DNA of 64,000 nucleotides from Pseudomonas lini (lineage in GTDB: Bacteria; Pseudomonadota; Gammaproteobacteria; Pseudomonadales; Pseudomonadaceae), in NCBI RefSeq assembly GCF_030812475.1, contig NZ_JAUSSR010000005.1:62001-126000 (forward strand), given 5' to 3'. Position 1 is the first letter of the stretch. Each line of letters opens with the position of its first letter. Under the pieces are notes generated by a model. That model did no database searches. It saw nothing but the letters and a program-made list of their open reading frames with translations, and was not told the DNA's origin. The translations under genes and the position numbers were made by a program. Positions 1 through 9,344 of the stretch are shown in pieces.

Positions 1-215
1 ACACCCTGTGGCAGGGCGACCGGCAAGTCGGGGTGATCACCTGCGGCATGTATTCGCGTCTGAGCAAACGCTCCATGGCCATCGCCCGGATGAGCGTTGC
101 CTGCTCGCTTCCCGGCATTGCCCTGCAGGTGCGCGGCAGCCTGGAAAGCGCCGCCGTGACCCACGCCCTGCCCTTCGACGACCCGGAAAAAACCAAGCGC
201 ACGGCCAAGGGCTGA
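1..215 (+). CDS. GcvT-like folate-dependent aminomethyltransferase, C-terminal fragment
   Basis: Only the last 70 or so codons are present (reading frame 3, stop at 213-215); the 5' part lies outside the window. The tail resembles the C-terminal beta-barrel of the GcvT/DmdA folate-binding family (a V-I-T-C-G-M-Y-S motif followed by an R-M-S-V strand) and ends in a basic tail. These proteins move methyl or methylene groups to tetrahydrofolate. It lies 33 bp upstream of purU on the same strand, so it is probably an earlier gene of the methylated-amine operon. In bacteria that use TMA a GcvT-type gene (dmmD) often sits beside dimethylamine monooxygenase genes, and this could be that gene. That identity is inference; family membership is moderately sure. 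Confidence 0.55.
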   Translation, partial: TLWQGDRQVGVITCGMYSRLSKRSMAIARMSVACSLPGIALQVRGSLESAAVTHALPFDDPEKTKRTAKG

Positions 216-248
216 GCCGCCCCTTCACTTGCAATCAGGGAACATTCA

Positions 249-1115
249 ATGGACACCTCCAATGAACATTACATCCTCAAGATCGACTGCCCGGCAGCGT
301 CCGGCATCGTCGCCGCGATCACCGCATGCCTGGCCCGGCAGCAGTGCTACATCAGCGAACTGGCGCAATTCGACGATGAGTTCACCGGGCAGTTTTTCAT
401 GCGCGCGGTGTTCCGCTTCAACACTGGCGTGAGCGGCGATATCGGGGCCCTGCGCGAGGATCTGGGGGACATGGCCGGCGGCTTCGACATGCAGTGGCAA
501 CTGTTCTGCAGCAGCCAGCCGACCCGGGTGTTGCTGATGGTCAGCAAGTTCGACCATTGCCTGACCGACCTGCTATACCGCCATCGCAAGGGCGAGATGG
601 ACATGCACATCACCGCCGTGGTCTCCAACCACCTGGACCTGCGGGCCATGGCCGAACGCGAAGGCATCCGCTTCATCTACCTGCCGATCACCAAGGACAG
701 CAAGGCCAGCCAGGAAGCCGAGTTGCTGCGCATCGTCGAGGACACCCAGACCGACCTGGTGGTGCTCGCTCGCTATATGCAGATTCTCTCCGATGGTTTG
801 TGCCAGCAGTTGTCTGGGCGGGCGATCAACATCCATCACTCGTTCCTGCCCGGTTTCAAGGGCGCCAAGCCCTATCACCAGGCCTACGACCGCGGCGTGA
901 AGCTGATCGGCGCCACCGCCCACTACGTCACCAGCGACCTCGACGAGGGACCGATCATCGAGCAGGAAATCCAGCGCGTCGACCACACGCACCTGCCCGA
1001 CTCGCTGGTTGCCATCGGCCGCGACACCGAAACCGTAGCGCTTTCCAAAGCCCTGAAATACCACCTGGAACACCGGGTATTCATCAACCAGGACAAGACG
1101 GTGATTTTCCGCTGA
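249..1115 (+). CDS. purU: Formyltetrahydrofolate deformylase, copy 1
   Basis: Hydrolyses 10-formyl-THF to formate and THF. The 288-residue protein has the usual PurU layout: an N-terminal ACT domain (about 5-85) and a formyltransferase fold (about 92-275). The catalytic N-I-H-H-S-F-L-P motif is at 194-201 and a conserved aspartate pair is near 230-232. Known PurU proteins are 280-290 residues, so it looks intact. The start follows a GGGA ribosome site. It lies between a GcvT-like gene and tmm in a tight co-directional run, which suggests it disposes of C1-THF made during N-demethylation rather than serving purine synthesis. A close paralogue lies at 14999-15865; the two are nearly identical over their last 100 residues. 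Confidence 0.93.
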   Translation: MDTSNEHYILKIDCPAASGIVAAITACLARQQCYISELAQFDDEFTGQFFMRAVFRFNTGVSGDIGALREDLGDMAGGFDMQWQLFCSSQPTRVLLMVSKFDHCLTDLLYRHRKGEMDMHITAVVSNHLDLRAMAEREGIRFIYLPITKDSKASQEAELLRIVEDTQTDLVVLARYMQILSDGLCQQLSGRAINIHHSFLPGFKGAKPYHQAYDRGVKLIGATAHYVTSDLDEGPIIEQEIQRVDHTHLPDSLVAIGRDTETVALSKALKYHLEHRVFINQDKTVIFR

Positions 1116-1154
1116 GCGAGCCTTTTTTCCGATTCACAGCCACGAGAAACGACC

Positions 1155-2522
1155 ATGACCACACGCGTAGCAATCATCGGCGCCGGCCCTTGCGGCATGG
1201 CTCAACTGCGGGCATTTCAATCGACCAGGGACCAGGGAACGCCCATCCCGGAACTGGTCTGCTATGAAAAACAGCAGGACTGGGGTGGCATGTGGAATTA
1301 CACCTGGCGCACCGGCCTGGATGAAAACGGCGAACCGGTGCACGGCAGCATGTACCGCTATTTGTGGTCGAACGGCCCGAAAGAATGCCTGGAGTTCGCC
1401 GACTACTCCTTCGAAGAACATTTTGGCCGCCCCATCGGTTCCTACCCGCCACGGGAAGTGCTCTGGGACTACATCAAGGGGCGCGTCGAAAAAGCCGGCG
1501 TTCGCGACTACATCCGTTTCAACAATGTGGTGCGCCAGGTCACCTTTGACGAAGAGACTCGCCGCTTCACAGTGGTCGCCCACGACCACGGCAGCGATAC
1601 CCGGACCTCGGAAGAGTTCGACTATGTGATCAATGCCTGCGGGCACTTTTCGACGCCAAAGATGCCGTACTTCCCCGGATTCGAGCAGTTCGGCGGGCGC
1701 ATCCTGCACGCCCATGATTTCCGCGAGGCGCTGGAGTTCAAGGGCAAGGATCTGCTGATCGTCGGCAGCAGCTATTCAGCCGAGGACATCGGCTCGCAGT
1801 GCTACAAATACGGCGCCCGCAGCATCACCAGTTGCTACCGCACCGCCCCCATGGGCTATGACTGGCCCGCCAACTGGGAAGAAAAACCGCTGCTGCAGCG
1901 CCTGGAAAAAAACCGCGCGTACTTTATCGACGGCACCCACAAGCGCATCGATGCGGTGATCCTGTGCACCGGCTACAAACATCACTTTCCCTTCCTGCCG
2001 GATGAACTGTGCCTCAAGACCGACAACCGGCTATGGCCGATGAACCTGTACAAGGGCGTTTTCTGGGAGCCCAACCCGCAACTGATCTACCTCGGCATGC
2101 AGGACCAGTGGTACTCGTTCAACATGTTCGACGCCCAGGCCTGGTACGCCCGCGATGTGATCCTCGGACGCATCCAGCTGCCGGGCCGGGCCGAGATGAT
2201 CGCCGACAGCCTGCAATGGCACGCACGGGAACAGACACTGGAAACCAACCAGCAAATGTTCGAATTCCAGGGCGCCTACATCCAGCAGCTGGTGGACGCC
2301 ACCGACTACCCGAACTTCGATATCGCCGCGGTCAACGACACCTTCCTGCACTGGAAGCACGACAAGGCCCACAACATCATGGGTTACCGCGACAAGTCCT
2401 ACCGGTCACTGATGACCGGCACCCAGTCGCCACCCCACCACACGCCTTGGCTGCATGCCCTTGACGACTCCATGGCGGCGTACCTCGCCGGACCGCCGAT
2501 GTCCGTCAAGTCGATCGGTTGA
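1155..2522 (+). CDS. tmm: Trimethylamine monooxygenase (flavin-containing monooxygenase)
   Basis: Predicted NADPH- and FAD-dependent N-oxygenase converting trimethylamine to trimethylamine N-oxide. The 455-residue protein has the FAD Rossmann motif G-A-G-P-C-G at 9-14 and the FMO fingerprint F-x-G-x3-H-x3-F at 179-189. The NADPH motif G-S-S-Y-S-A is at 204-209. As I recall, a tyrosine at this position (207) is functionally important in characterised bacterial Tmm. Length and the W-G-G-M-W-N-Y-T stretch near 43-50 fit the Tmm clade better than generic FMOs. tdm begins 15 bp downstream, and the tmm-tdm pairing is the strongest support for the substrate. Other secondary or tertiary methylamines may also be oxidised. 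Confidence 0.88.
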   Translation: MTTRVAIIGAGPCGMAQLRAFQSTRDQGTPIPELVCYEKQQDWGGMWNYTWRTGLDENGEPVHGSMYRYLWSNGPKECLEFADYSFEEHFGRPIGSYPPREVLWDYIKGRVEKAGVRDYIRFNNVVRQVTFDEETRRFTVVAHDHGSDTRTSEEFDYVINACGHFSTPKMPYFPGFEQFGGRILHAHDFREALEFKGKDLLIVGSSYSAEDIGSQCYKYGARSITSCYRTAPMGYDWPANWEEKPLLQRLEKNRAYFIDGTHKRIDAVILCTGYKHHFPFLPDELCLKTDNRLWPMNLYKGVFWEPNPQLIYLGMQDQWYSFNMFDAQAWYARDVILGRIQLPGRAEMIADSLQWHAREQTLETNQQMFEFQGAYIQQLVDATDYPNFDIAAVNDTFLHWKHDKAHNIMGYRDKSYRSLMTGTQSPPHHTPWLHALDDSMAAYLAGPPMSVKSIG

Positions 2523-2537
2523 CCCGGGAGCCTCACC

Positions 2538-4880
2538 ATGAATGCACCTCGTGTTTCCCGCCCGCGGGAGCCCGGTCTCTTTGCCCGGGCCCCGGCCCTG
2601 GAGCGCTATCGGGTGGCCGCCGGCGGCCTGACCCTTGTCGCGCTGCAACCCGGCGACAGCCTGCAAGTGATCGACCTCGAAGGCCGACAACCTTGCCAAT
2701 TGCTGGCCATGGACAGGCTCGGTCGCAGCGCCCTGGCGGCCTGGGCACTGAGCGGTTCGACGGCTTGCGGGTTTATCGGCGCACGGCTCGCCGGACCGAC
2801 CTTGCAGTCGCGCCGCATTGGCGATGCGCTGATCCGACGCGCGATTGATCCACAACACCTGCCCAGCGCCGCCTCACTCTGGGACGAGGACAGCCCTGCC
2901 GATTTCAGCCGCCGCTTCGTCGCCGGCGATGAGCTACTCGTGATCGTCGCGGCACCCGCCGGACCGACCGCCGTTGACCGGCAATACCGGCCCAGCGAAC
3001 TCAGGTTATGGGTGACTCGGGCCAATCCCTCGCCGGTGCTCCTCCCCGCGTTGCCCGAACCCTTGGGCGAGCTACTCGACGAGTTCACCATCGGTGCCGG
3101 CACCGCCCACAGTTACACCGTCGGCAAAGGTCGGTACGTGCAGGTGCTGGATGTCGCCGGCCGCCAGTGCTCGGACTTCGTTGCCCTGGATCGACGGGCG
3201 CTCGACCGAGGCCTGGAGCTGGACCTGGACCAGACCGTCACCCGCACGCTGAACGGTAGCGCCTACCCGGCACCGGGTCTGTTTTCGAAGTTTTTCGACC
3301 GGCAGATGCAACCGATGCTCGAGGTGGTGCGTGACACCGTCGGCCGCCACGATTCCTTCGCCCTGGCCTGCGCGGCGCGCTATTACGAGAGCCATGGCTA
3401 CTTCGGGCACGACAACTGCAGCGACAACCTCAGCCAGGTGCTTTCGCCCCATGGGGTCAAGGCCCGCAATGGCTGGCCGGCGATCAACTTCTTCTTCAAT
3501 ACCGGGATCGACGCACACCAGCAGATGACCCTGGATGAACCCTGGTCGCGTCCAGGCGATTACGTGCTGCTGCGGGCCATGACCGACCTGCAGTGCGCCA
3601 GTACCTCGTGCCCGGATGACATCGACCCGGCCAACGGCTGGAACCCGAGCGATATCCATGTCCGCATCTACAGCGAAAAGGAGCGTTTTTCCATCGCCAT
3701 GAGCACTCGAACCACGGCCGATGCCGACCCGATCCTTACCCGTGAGTCCGCGTTCCACTCACGCACCCGCGCCTTGACCGGCAACTTCGTCGACTACCGC
3801 AACTGGTGGCTGCCACTGCGTTATGACGGCTATGGCGCGATCGAGGAATACCTGGGTTGCCGCGAACGGGTGGCGGTGATGGACCTGACCGCCTTGCGCA
3901 AATTCGAAATCATCGGCCCCGACGCCGAGGCCTTGTTGCAGTACTGCCTGACCCGCGATGTGCGGCGTCTGGCGGTGGGGCAAGTGGTGTACTCGGCGAT
4001 GTGCCACGAGCACGGCGGCATGCTCGACGACGGCACCTTGCTGCGCCTGGGCCCGGACAATTTCCGCTGGATCTGCGGCGAAGACTACGCCGGGGCCTGG
4101 CTGCGTGAGCAAGCGCACAAGCTCGGCATGAAAGTCTGGGTCAAATCCGCCAGCGAGCAGATCCACAACCTCGCGGTGCAAGGCCCGATGAGTCGTGAGC
4201 TGCTCAAGCAGATGGTCTGGACCGCACCTGATCAGCCGAAACTGGAAAGCCTCGGCTGGTTCCGTTTTCTGGTGGGTCGCCTGGACGGTCATGACGGTTG
4301 CCCGCTGATGATCTCGCGCACCGGCTACACCGGCGAGCTGGGTTACGAAGTCTGGTGCCAGCCCGAGGATGCCGGCCAAGTCTGGGACCGGATCTGGGCT
4401 CTGGGCCAACCGTTGGGCCTGGTGCCGCTGGGCCTGGAAGCGCTGGACATGCTGCGCATCGAAGCCGGGCTGATATTTGCCGGCTACGAGTTCAGCGACC
4501 AGACCGATCCGTTCGAGGCCGGTATCGGTTTCAGCGTAACGCTGAAGAGCAAGACCGATGATTTCATCGGTCGCGAGGCCCTGCTGCGGCGCAGCGCTCA
4601 TCCAGCCCACAAGCTGGTAGGCCTGCAATTGAGCGGCAATGAAGGCGTCCATCACGGTGACCCGGTGTACCGCGGCCGGGCTCAGGTCGGGGTCATTACC
4701 AGTGCCTGCCGCTCGCCCCTGCTCGCCAGCAACATTGCGTTGTGCCGGGTCGACGTGACGTGTGCCGACGTCGGCACGGTGTTGGAAATCGGCAAAGTCG
4801 ACGGCCTGCAGAAGCGCATCAGCGCCACGGTCACCGCCGCGATTTTCTACGACCCGGACAAGAGCCGGGTACGCAGTTGA
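2538..4880 (+). CDS. tdm: Trimethylamine N-oxide demethylase (DUF1989 plus GcvT fusion)
   Basis: Predicted to split TMAO into dimethylamine and formaldehyde, with the GcvT half able to capture the one-carbon unit on THF. The 780-residue protein has an N-terminal DUF1989-type region (about 20-390) and a GcvT aminomethyltransferase region (about 405-775). Cysteines are visible at 211, 278, 294, 353 and 358. Three of them (278, 294, 358) have the spacing I recall for the zinc-binding cysteines of Methylocella Tdm (263, 279, 343; a constant offset of 15). The start has a GGGAG site 10 bases upstream. It is cotranscribed with tmm, so the two carry out successive steps. A REP element follows the stop and may end or stabilise this part of the message. 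Confidence 0.88.
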   Translation: MNAPRVSRPREPGLFARAPALERYRVAAGGLTLVALQPGDSLQVIDLEGRQPCQLLAMDRLGRSALAAWALSGSTACGFIGARLAGPTLQSRRIGDALIRRAIDPQHLPSAASLWDEDSPADFSRRFVAGDELLVIVAAPAGPTAVDRQYRPSELRLWVTRANPSPVLLPALPEPLGELLDEFTIGAGTAHSYTVGKGRYVQVLDVAGRQCSDFVALDRRALDRGLELDLDQTVTRTLNGSAYPAPGLFSKFFDRQMQPMLEVVRDTVGRHDSFALACAARYYESHGYFGHDNCSDNLSQVLSPHGVKARNGWPAINFFFNTGIDAHQQMTLDEPWSRPGDYVLLRAMTDLQCASTSCPDDIDPANGWNPSDIHVRIYSEKERFSIAMSTRTTADADPILTRESAFHSRTRALTGNFVDYRNWWLPLRYDGYGAIEEYLGCRERVAVMDLTALRKFEIIGPDAEALLQYCLTRDVRRLAVGQVVYSAMCHEHGGMLDDGTLLRLGPDNFRWICGEDYAGAWLREQAHKLGMKVWVKSASEQIHNLAVQGPMSRELLKQMVWTAPDQPKLESLGWFRFLVGRLDGHDGCPLMISRTGYTGELGYEVWCQPEDAGQVWDRIWALGQPLGLVPLGLEALDMLRIEAGLIFAGYEFSDQTDPFEAGIGFSVTLKSKTDDFIGREALLRRSAHPAHKLVGLQLSGNEGVHHGDPVYRGRAQVGVITSACRSPLLASNIALCRVDVTCADVGTVLEIGKVDGLQKRISATVTAAIFYDPDKSRVRS

Positions 4881-4918
4881 TCGAGCTCTCATTCACTTTT
4901 GACTGCCCATACCCACAT

Positions 4919-5020
4919 CTGTAGGAGCGAGCTTGCTCGCGAAAAACGTTAACGATTACGCCGTTTTTCTGGCTAATCGCGGTGTTTTTATGTTCATCGC
5001 GAGCAAGCTCGCTCCTACAG
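4919..5020. repeat. REP/REPIN element
   Basis: Two outward-facing arms (GTAGGAGCGAGCTTGCTCGCG and its reverse complement) enclose about 60 bases. This is the common P. fluorescens-type REP doublet. It lies between tdm and the APC permease and is not part of the permease coding region. Confidence 0.9.
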
Positions 5021-5052
5021 GTCTCGTTCGACTCAAACATGGGAATACGAAG

Positions 5053-6732
5053 ATGGAAGCGACTACGTTCGAGGCCGTACCCCAGGCCGCCGGTTCAATG
5101 GGCAGCCTGCAGCGCAAGATCGACTGGCGCGGGGCGTTCTGGGTTGCCAGTGGCGTGCCTGCCCTGGTGCTGTTTTCTATCGGCGCGATTGCCGCCACGG
5201 TCGGCAAACCGGCCTGGATCGTCTGGATCGTTTCGATCCTGTTCGGCTTTATCCAGGCCTTCACCTACGCCGAAATCGCCGGGCTGTTCCCGCACAAGTC
5301 CGGCGGCGCCTCGGTCTATGGCGCGGTCGCCTGGGTGCGCTACAGCAAGTTGATCGCACCGGTGTCGGTGTGGTGCAACTGGCTGGCCTGGTCGCCCGTG
5401 CTGTCGATCGGTTCAGGGCTGGCAGCCGGTTACATCCTTACGGCGCTGTTTCCCGCCGATGCACTGATCAACACCTGGCAACTGACCTTGCTCGACCTGG
5501 GCTGGATCAAGAGCGGCCTGTCGCTGCGAATCAACGCGACCTTCGCCATCGGCCTGCTGATCCTGCTGACCGTGTTCGCCGTGCAGCATGGCGGCATCCT
5601 GCGCTCGGCACGCCTGACCCTGGTGCTCGGCGTGACCTCGCTGATCCCCTTGCTGCTGGTGGGCGTAGTGCCCTTGTTCACCGGCGATGCGGCCCAGGCC
5701 AACTTCCTGCCGTTGTACCCCCTGGCCCATGATGCGGCCGGGCAAGTCATCGACGGCACCTGGGACATTTCCGGCTGGTCGCTGATGGCCGGCGGACTTT
5801 TCATGGCCGCTTGGTCGACTTACGGGTTCGAAACGGCGGTGTGCTACACCCGGGAATTCAAGGACCCCAAGCGCGACACCTTCAAGGCGATCTTCTACGC
5901 CGGCCTGTTGTGCATCCTGGTGTTCACCCTGGTGCCCCTGGCCTTTCAGGGCAGTCTCGGTCTTGGCCAATTGGTAACACCGGCGGTGCTCGACGCCAGC
6001 GGCGCGGTGGTCACGCCGGCAGTCTACAGCGGCCTGTTGTCGCCGGCGATCTACAGCGGCATGGGTGTCGGCCAGGTCATGGCGGACAGCATCGGCGGCG
6101 GCAAGCTGGTGGCCAATATCGTGCTGATCATGCTGGTGCTTGCCACCTTGCTGGCGATCATGACCTCGATGTCCGGCTCGTCCCGCACCCTGTACCAGGC
6201 GTCGGTGGACGGCTGGCTGCCCAAATACCTGGGCCGCACCAACGAACACGGCGCACCGACCGCCGCCATGTGGACCGACCTGTCGTTCAACCTGCTGCTG
6301 TTACTGATGTCCGACTACGTGTTCGTGCTCGCGGCATCCAACGTCAGCTACATCATCTTCAACTTCCTCAACCTCAACGCCGGCTGGATCCATCGCCTGG
6401 ACCGTCCGGACTGGGTACGCCCGTACAAGGCCCCCACCGTGCTGCTGGTGGCAGGCGGTGTACTGAGTTTCGTCAACCTGGCATGCATGGGTCTGGGTGC
6501 CGATATCTGGGGCGCCGGAACCCTGATGACCGGTCTGCTGCTGGCGCTGTTGATCCTGCCGGTATTCTGCTACCGCCACTATGTGCAGGACCGCGGACGC
6601 TTCCCCGAAGCGATGCTCAGCGACCTGCATATTCAGGCCGATGCCGGTCAGAAACGCGCCGGCTGGTTGCCTTATGCCACACTGATCGCGGGTGTTCTGG
6701 TGGTGTACGGCTGCCATCAACTGGTAGCCTGA
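5053..6732 (+). CDS. APC-superfamily permease, candidate methylated-amine transporter
   Basis: Inner-membrane permease of the amino acid-polyamine-organocation superfamily; 559 residues with about 12-14 hydrophobic segments from residue 27 onward. The N terminus has the first-helix pattern of the family ([13 protein letters not shown]) and a later [13 protein letters not shown] loop. The frame is open upstream to 4933, but that extension is REP sequence, so I place the start at the ATG at 5053, behind a GGGAAT/GAAG purine run. It lies between tdm and folD in the TMA operon, so it probably imports TMA, TMAO or a related amine. The substrate cannot be read from the sequence. Confidence 0.8.
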   Translation: MEATTFEAVPQAAGSMGSLQRKIDWRGAFWVASGVPALVLFSIGAIAATVGKPAWIVWIVSILFGFIQAFTYAEIAGLFPHKSGGASVYGAVAWVRYSKLIAPVSVWCNWLAWSPVLSIGSGLAAGYILTALFPADALINTWQLTLLDLGWIKSGLSLRINATFAIGLLILLTVFAVQHGGILRSARLTLVLGVTSLIPLLLVGVVPLFTGDAAQANFLPLYPLAHDAAGQVIDGTWDISGWSLMAGGLFMAAWSTYGFETAVCYTREFKDPKRDTFKAIFYAGLLCILVFTLVPLAFQGSLGLGQLVTPAVLDASGAVVTPAVYSGLLSPAIYSGMGVGQVMADSIGGGKLVANIVLIMLVLATLLAIMTSMSGSSRTLYQASVDGWLPKYLGRTNEHGAPTAAMWTDLSFNLLLLLMSDYVFVLAASNVSYIIFNFLNLNAGWIHRLDRPDWVRPYKAPTVLLVAGGVLSFVNLACMGLGADIWGAGTLMTGLLLALLILPVFCYRHYVQDRGRFPEAMLSDLHIQADAGQKRAGWLPYATLIAGVLVVYGCHQLVA

Positions 6733-6820
6733 ACGCACTTGCCTGCAGGTCTCTGATGGATCATCGGGGCGCAACGACGCCTCGATGATCATTTCGCCCC
6801 CTTTTTCAATCAAGACGACG

Positions 6821-7753
6821 GTGACTCTTTTGGTCAGCATCCCCCCTGCTCTTGCCCGCGATATCGACGGCAAAGCCATCTCCGCCCGGGTTCTCGACGA
6901 GGTTCGGGAAGAAGTCCTGGCCCTGGCCGAAGAACAGATTTTTCCGGCCCTGGCCGTACTGCTCGTCGGTGATGACCCGGCCAGCGAAGTCTATGTGCGC
7001 AACAAACTGCTGCGCGCCAGTGAGGTCGGTATTCGTTCCCTGGAGTACCGCCTGGCGGAAAATGCCAGCCAGAACGAGGTGCTGGAACTGATTGCGCAGT
7101 TGAACGCCGACGCCTCGGTCAACGGCATCCTGGTGCAGTTGCCCTTGCCGGGGCATATCGACGAGCAGGCGGTGATCCATGCCATTCACCCGATCAAGGA
7201 CGTCGACGGTTTTCATCGGGAAAACGTCGGGGGCCTGGTGCAAGGCATCGAAGTGCTGACGCCTTGCACGCCCAGCGGCTGCATGCGGCTGCTGCGTGAA
7301 ACCTGTGGTGACTTGAGCGGCTTGCACGCGGTGGTCATCGGCCGTTCGAACATCGTCGGCAAGCCGATGGCCACCCTGCTGCTGCAGGCCGACTGCTCGG
7401 TCAGCGTGGTGCACTCGCGCAGCGTCGATGCGCCGACGCTGTGCCGTATGGCGGACATCGTGGTTGCTGCGGTGGGTCGCCCGCATTTGATCGATGCCAG
7501 TTGGCTCAAGCCCGGCGCCGTGGTGATCGATGTCGGGATCAATCGGATTGCGGGCGAATCCGGTCCTCGTCTGGTGGGCGATGTCGATTACGCCAGCGCG
7601 CGCACCGTCGCCAGTGCAATCACGCCGGTGCCCGGGGGTGTCGGGCCGATGACCATTGCGTATCTGCTGAAGAACACCTTGATCGCCAGCCAGTTGCAGC
7701 GTGCCGTGCAGCGTGGCGGACCGCAGGTGGTGAGTGTGCCGGTGTCGGGGTGA
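6821..7753 (+). CDS. folD: Methylenetetrahydrofolate dehydrogenase/cyclohydrolase, copy 1
   Basis: Bifunctional FolD: oxidises 5,10-methylene-THF with NADP+ and hydrolyses methenyl-THF to 10-formyl-THF. Visible landmarks are D-I-D-G-K-A near the N terminus, the catalytic Y-V-R-N-K motif, the P-L-P-G-H loop, D-K-D-V-D-G-F, the Rossmann segment [11 protein letters not shown] and the closing [10 protein letters not shown]. The start is uncertain: GTG at 6821 and TTG at 6830 are both plausible, and an ATG at 6785 would add residues unlike FolD. It is the last gene of the plus-strand TMA operon, just before a terminator. With PurU it would convert demethylation-derived methylene-THF to formate while yielding NADPH that Tmm needs. 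Confidence 0.9.
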   Translation: MTLLVSIPPALARDIDGKAISARVLDEVREEVLALAEEQIFPALAVLLVGDDPASEVYVRNKLLRASEVGIRSLEYRLAENASQNEVLELIAQLNADASVNGILVQLPLPGHIDEQAVIHAIHPIKDVDGFHRENVGGLVQGIEVLTPCTPSGCMRLLRETCGDLSGLHAVVIGRSNIVGKPMATLLLQADCSVSVVHSRSVDAPTLCRMADIVVAAVGRPHLIDASWLKPGAVVIDVGINRIAGESGPRLVGDVDYASARTVASAITPVPGGVGPMTIAYLLKNTLIASQLQRAVQRGGPQVVSVPVSG

Positions 7754-7770
7754 GTTGGACGCTGTACATG

Positions 7771-7808
7771 GAAAAAAACCCTGCCGGCAACGACAGGGTT
7801 TTTTTTCA
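7771..7808. terminator. Bidirectional Rho-independent terminator
   Basis: A-tract, then a stem of AACCCTG and CAGGGTT around a short loop, then a T-tract. It sits between the converging folD and amtB genes, so it can end both transcripts. Confidence 0.88.
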
Positions 7809-7840
7809 AGCTCAAGAGTGATATCGATCGACCATCATCC

Positions 7841-9166
7841 TCAATGGTTGTAAGCACGCTCGTTATGCTCAGCCAGATCCAGCCCCATGTCCTCCACCGA
7901 CTCATGGGCCCGCAAGCCGACCAGCGCATTGACCACTTTGAGAATGATCCAGCTGATGACAAAGCAATACACCGTTGTCATCAGCACACCCTTGATTTGC
8001 GCCACGACCTGGGCGCCCATGGTCACGCCTTCCACCAGGCCGCCCAGGGACGGCACGCAGAATACCCCGGTCAGCACCGCGCCGATCATCCCGCCGATGC
8101 CATGCAAGCCGAATACATCCAGGCTGTCGTCATAACCGAAGCGGCGCTTGAGCACCGTGACGCTCAGGTAGCAGAACACCCCGCACAACAGACCGATGGC
8201 CAGTGCACCCCCGACACCCACATAGGCGCATGCCGGGGTAATCCCTACCAGACCAGCCAGGGCACCGCTAGCAAGACCCAGGGCACTCGGCTTGCCGACC
8301 TTGAACCACTCGGTGAACATCCAGCCGAGAATCCCGGCGCAAGCACCCAGCTGGGTATTGAGCATGACGACGCCAGAGGTGCCGCTCAGGCCGCCACCGG
8401 AACCGATATTGAAGCCGAACCAACCGACCCAGAGCATCGCCGCACCGGCCATGGTCAGGCTCAGGTTGTGGGCCGGCATCGGCGTGTTCTGGTAGCCCTT
8501 GCGCTTGCCAAGCATCAGGCACGCGGCCAACGCGGCGACCCCGGCGTTGATATGCACGGCGGTGCCCCCGGCAAAATCGAGCACGCCCCAGTTATGCATC
8601 AAGGCCCCCGCTCCGCCCCAGACCATGTGCGCCACCGGGGCATACACCAGGGTGAACCACAGCGCCATGAACAGCAGCGCCGCCGAGAACTTCATGCGTT
8701 CGGCGAACGCACCCGCAATCAGTGCCGGGGTGATGATGGCGAAGGTCATCTGGAAGGTCACGAACACCCCTTCCGGTATTTCGCCGACCAGGCTGTCCGG
8801 GGTCATGCCGGCCAGGAAGGCCCGACTCAAGCCACCGACAAAACTGTTGAAGGTCACCTGCCCCTCGACCATGCCGGAGCTGTCGACCACCATGCTGTAG
8901 CCATAAATCACCCACAGCACCCCCACCAGGCCGGCGATGCCGAAGCACTGGGTAAACAACGAGAGCATGTTTTTCGCCCGTACCAGGCCGCCGTAGAACA
9001 ACGCGAGGCCTGGCAGGCACATGAACAGCACCAGCACGGTGGCGGTGACCATCCATGCGGTGCTGCCTGTGTTCAAGGTTGGTGCATCGGCCGCCTGCGC
9101 GAGCGGCACCAGTGCACCAGTCATCAACAGGCCGAGAAGGGATTTGCCCAGAGGACGATTGACCAT
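7841..9166 (-). CDS. amtB: Ammonium/methylammonium channel AmtB
   Basis: Inner-membrane ammonium transporter of the Amt family; 441 residues with a cleavable signal-like N terminus ending in A-Q-A-A-D-A-P, then about 11 membrane helices. The C-terminal cytoplasmic tail (L-R-A-H-E-S-V-E-D-M-G-L-D) is the PII-contact region of the family. I place the start at 9166 behind AGGAGC; the open frame continues to 9262 but without support. Methylammonium is a classic Amt substrate. The gene follows mgsC on the same strand after a REP element, so it may supply methylamine to GmaS or recapture ammonium. No glnK is adjacent, although the chromosomal amtB is normally paired with glnK. This is probably an accessory, pathway-specific copy. 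Confidence 0.9.
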   Translation of the reverse strand: MVNRPLGKSLLGLLMTGALVPLAQAADAPTLNTGSTAWMVTATVLVLFMCLPGLALFYGGLVRAKNMLSLFTQCFGIAGLVGVLWVIYGYSMVVDSSGMVEGQVTFNSFVGGLSRAFLAGMTPDSLVGEIPEGVFVTFQMTFAIITPALIAGAFAERMKFSAALLFMALWFTLVYAPVAHMVWGGAGALMHNWGVLDFAGGTAVHINAGVAALAACLMLGKRKGYQNTPMPAHNLSLTMAGAAMLWVGWFGFNIGSGGGLSGTSGVVMLNTQLGACAGILGWMFTEWFKVGKPSALGLASGALAGLVGITPACAYVGVGGALAIGLLCGVFCYLSVTVLKRRFGYDDSLDVFGLHGIGGMIGAVLTGVFCVPSLGGLVEGVTMGAQVVAQIKGVLMTTVYCFVISWIILKVVNALVGLRAHESVEDMGLDLAEHNERAYNH

Positions 9167-9265
9167 GTTCAAAGCTCCTGCAAAGGAAATGGGAAGTGCC
9201 GGGCAGTGAGCAAGTGGCAAAGCGACGGACCGTTGTGGTCTCTTCGAATAGTTGAACATCATCGT

Positions 9266-9335
9266 CTGTAGGAGCCAGGCTTGCCGGCGAAGGCGCCCGA
9301 AAGATCGCCTTCGCCGGCAAGCCTGGCTCCTACAG
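9266..9335. repeat. REP palindrome
   Basis: Nearly perfect inverted repeat of a TGTAGGAGCCAGGCTTGC-type arm around a short loop. It lies between mgsC and amtB, where it may act as a stability or attenuation element within the transcript. Confidence 0.88.
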
Positions 9336-9344
9336 AGGCAGGTC

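Noticed and set aside
1155..2522. Baeyer-Villiger monooxygenase
   Set aside because: The fingerprint is F-x-G-x3-H-x3-F without the W/D of the BVMO motif, and the neighbour is tdm.
4933..5052. 40 extra N-terminal codons of the APC permease
   Set aside because: This part is a REP element; coding similarity begins after 5053.
9180..9262. A sigma-54 promoter directly before amtB
   Set aside because: CGGCAC is present but no TTGC at the required distance.
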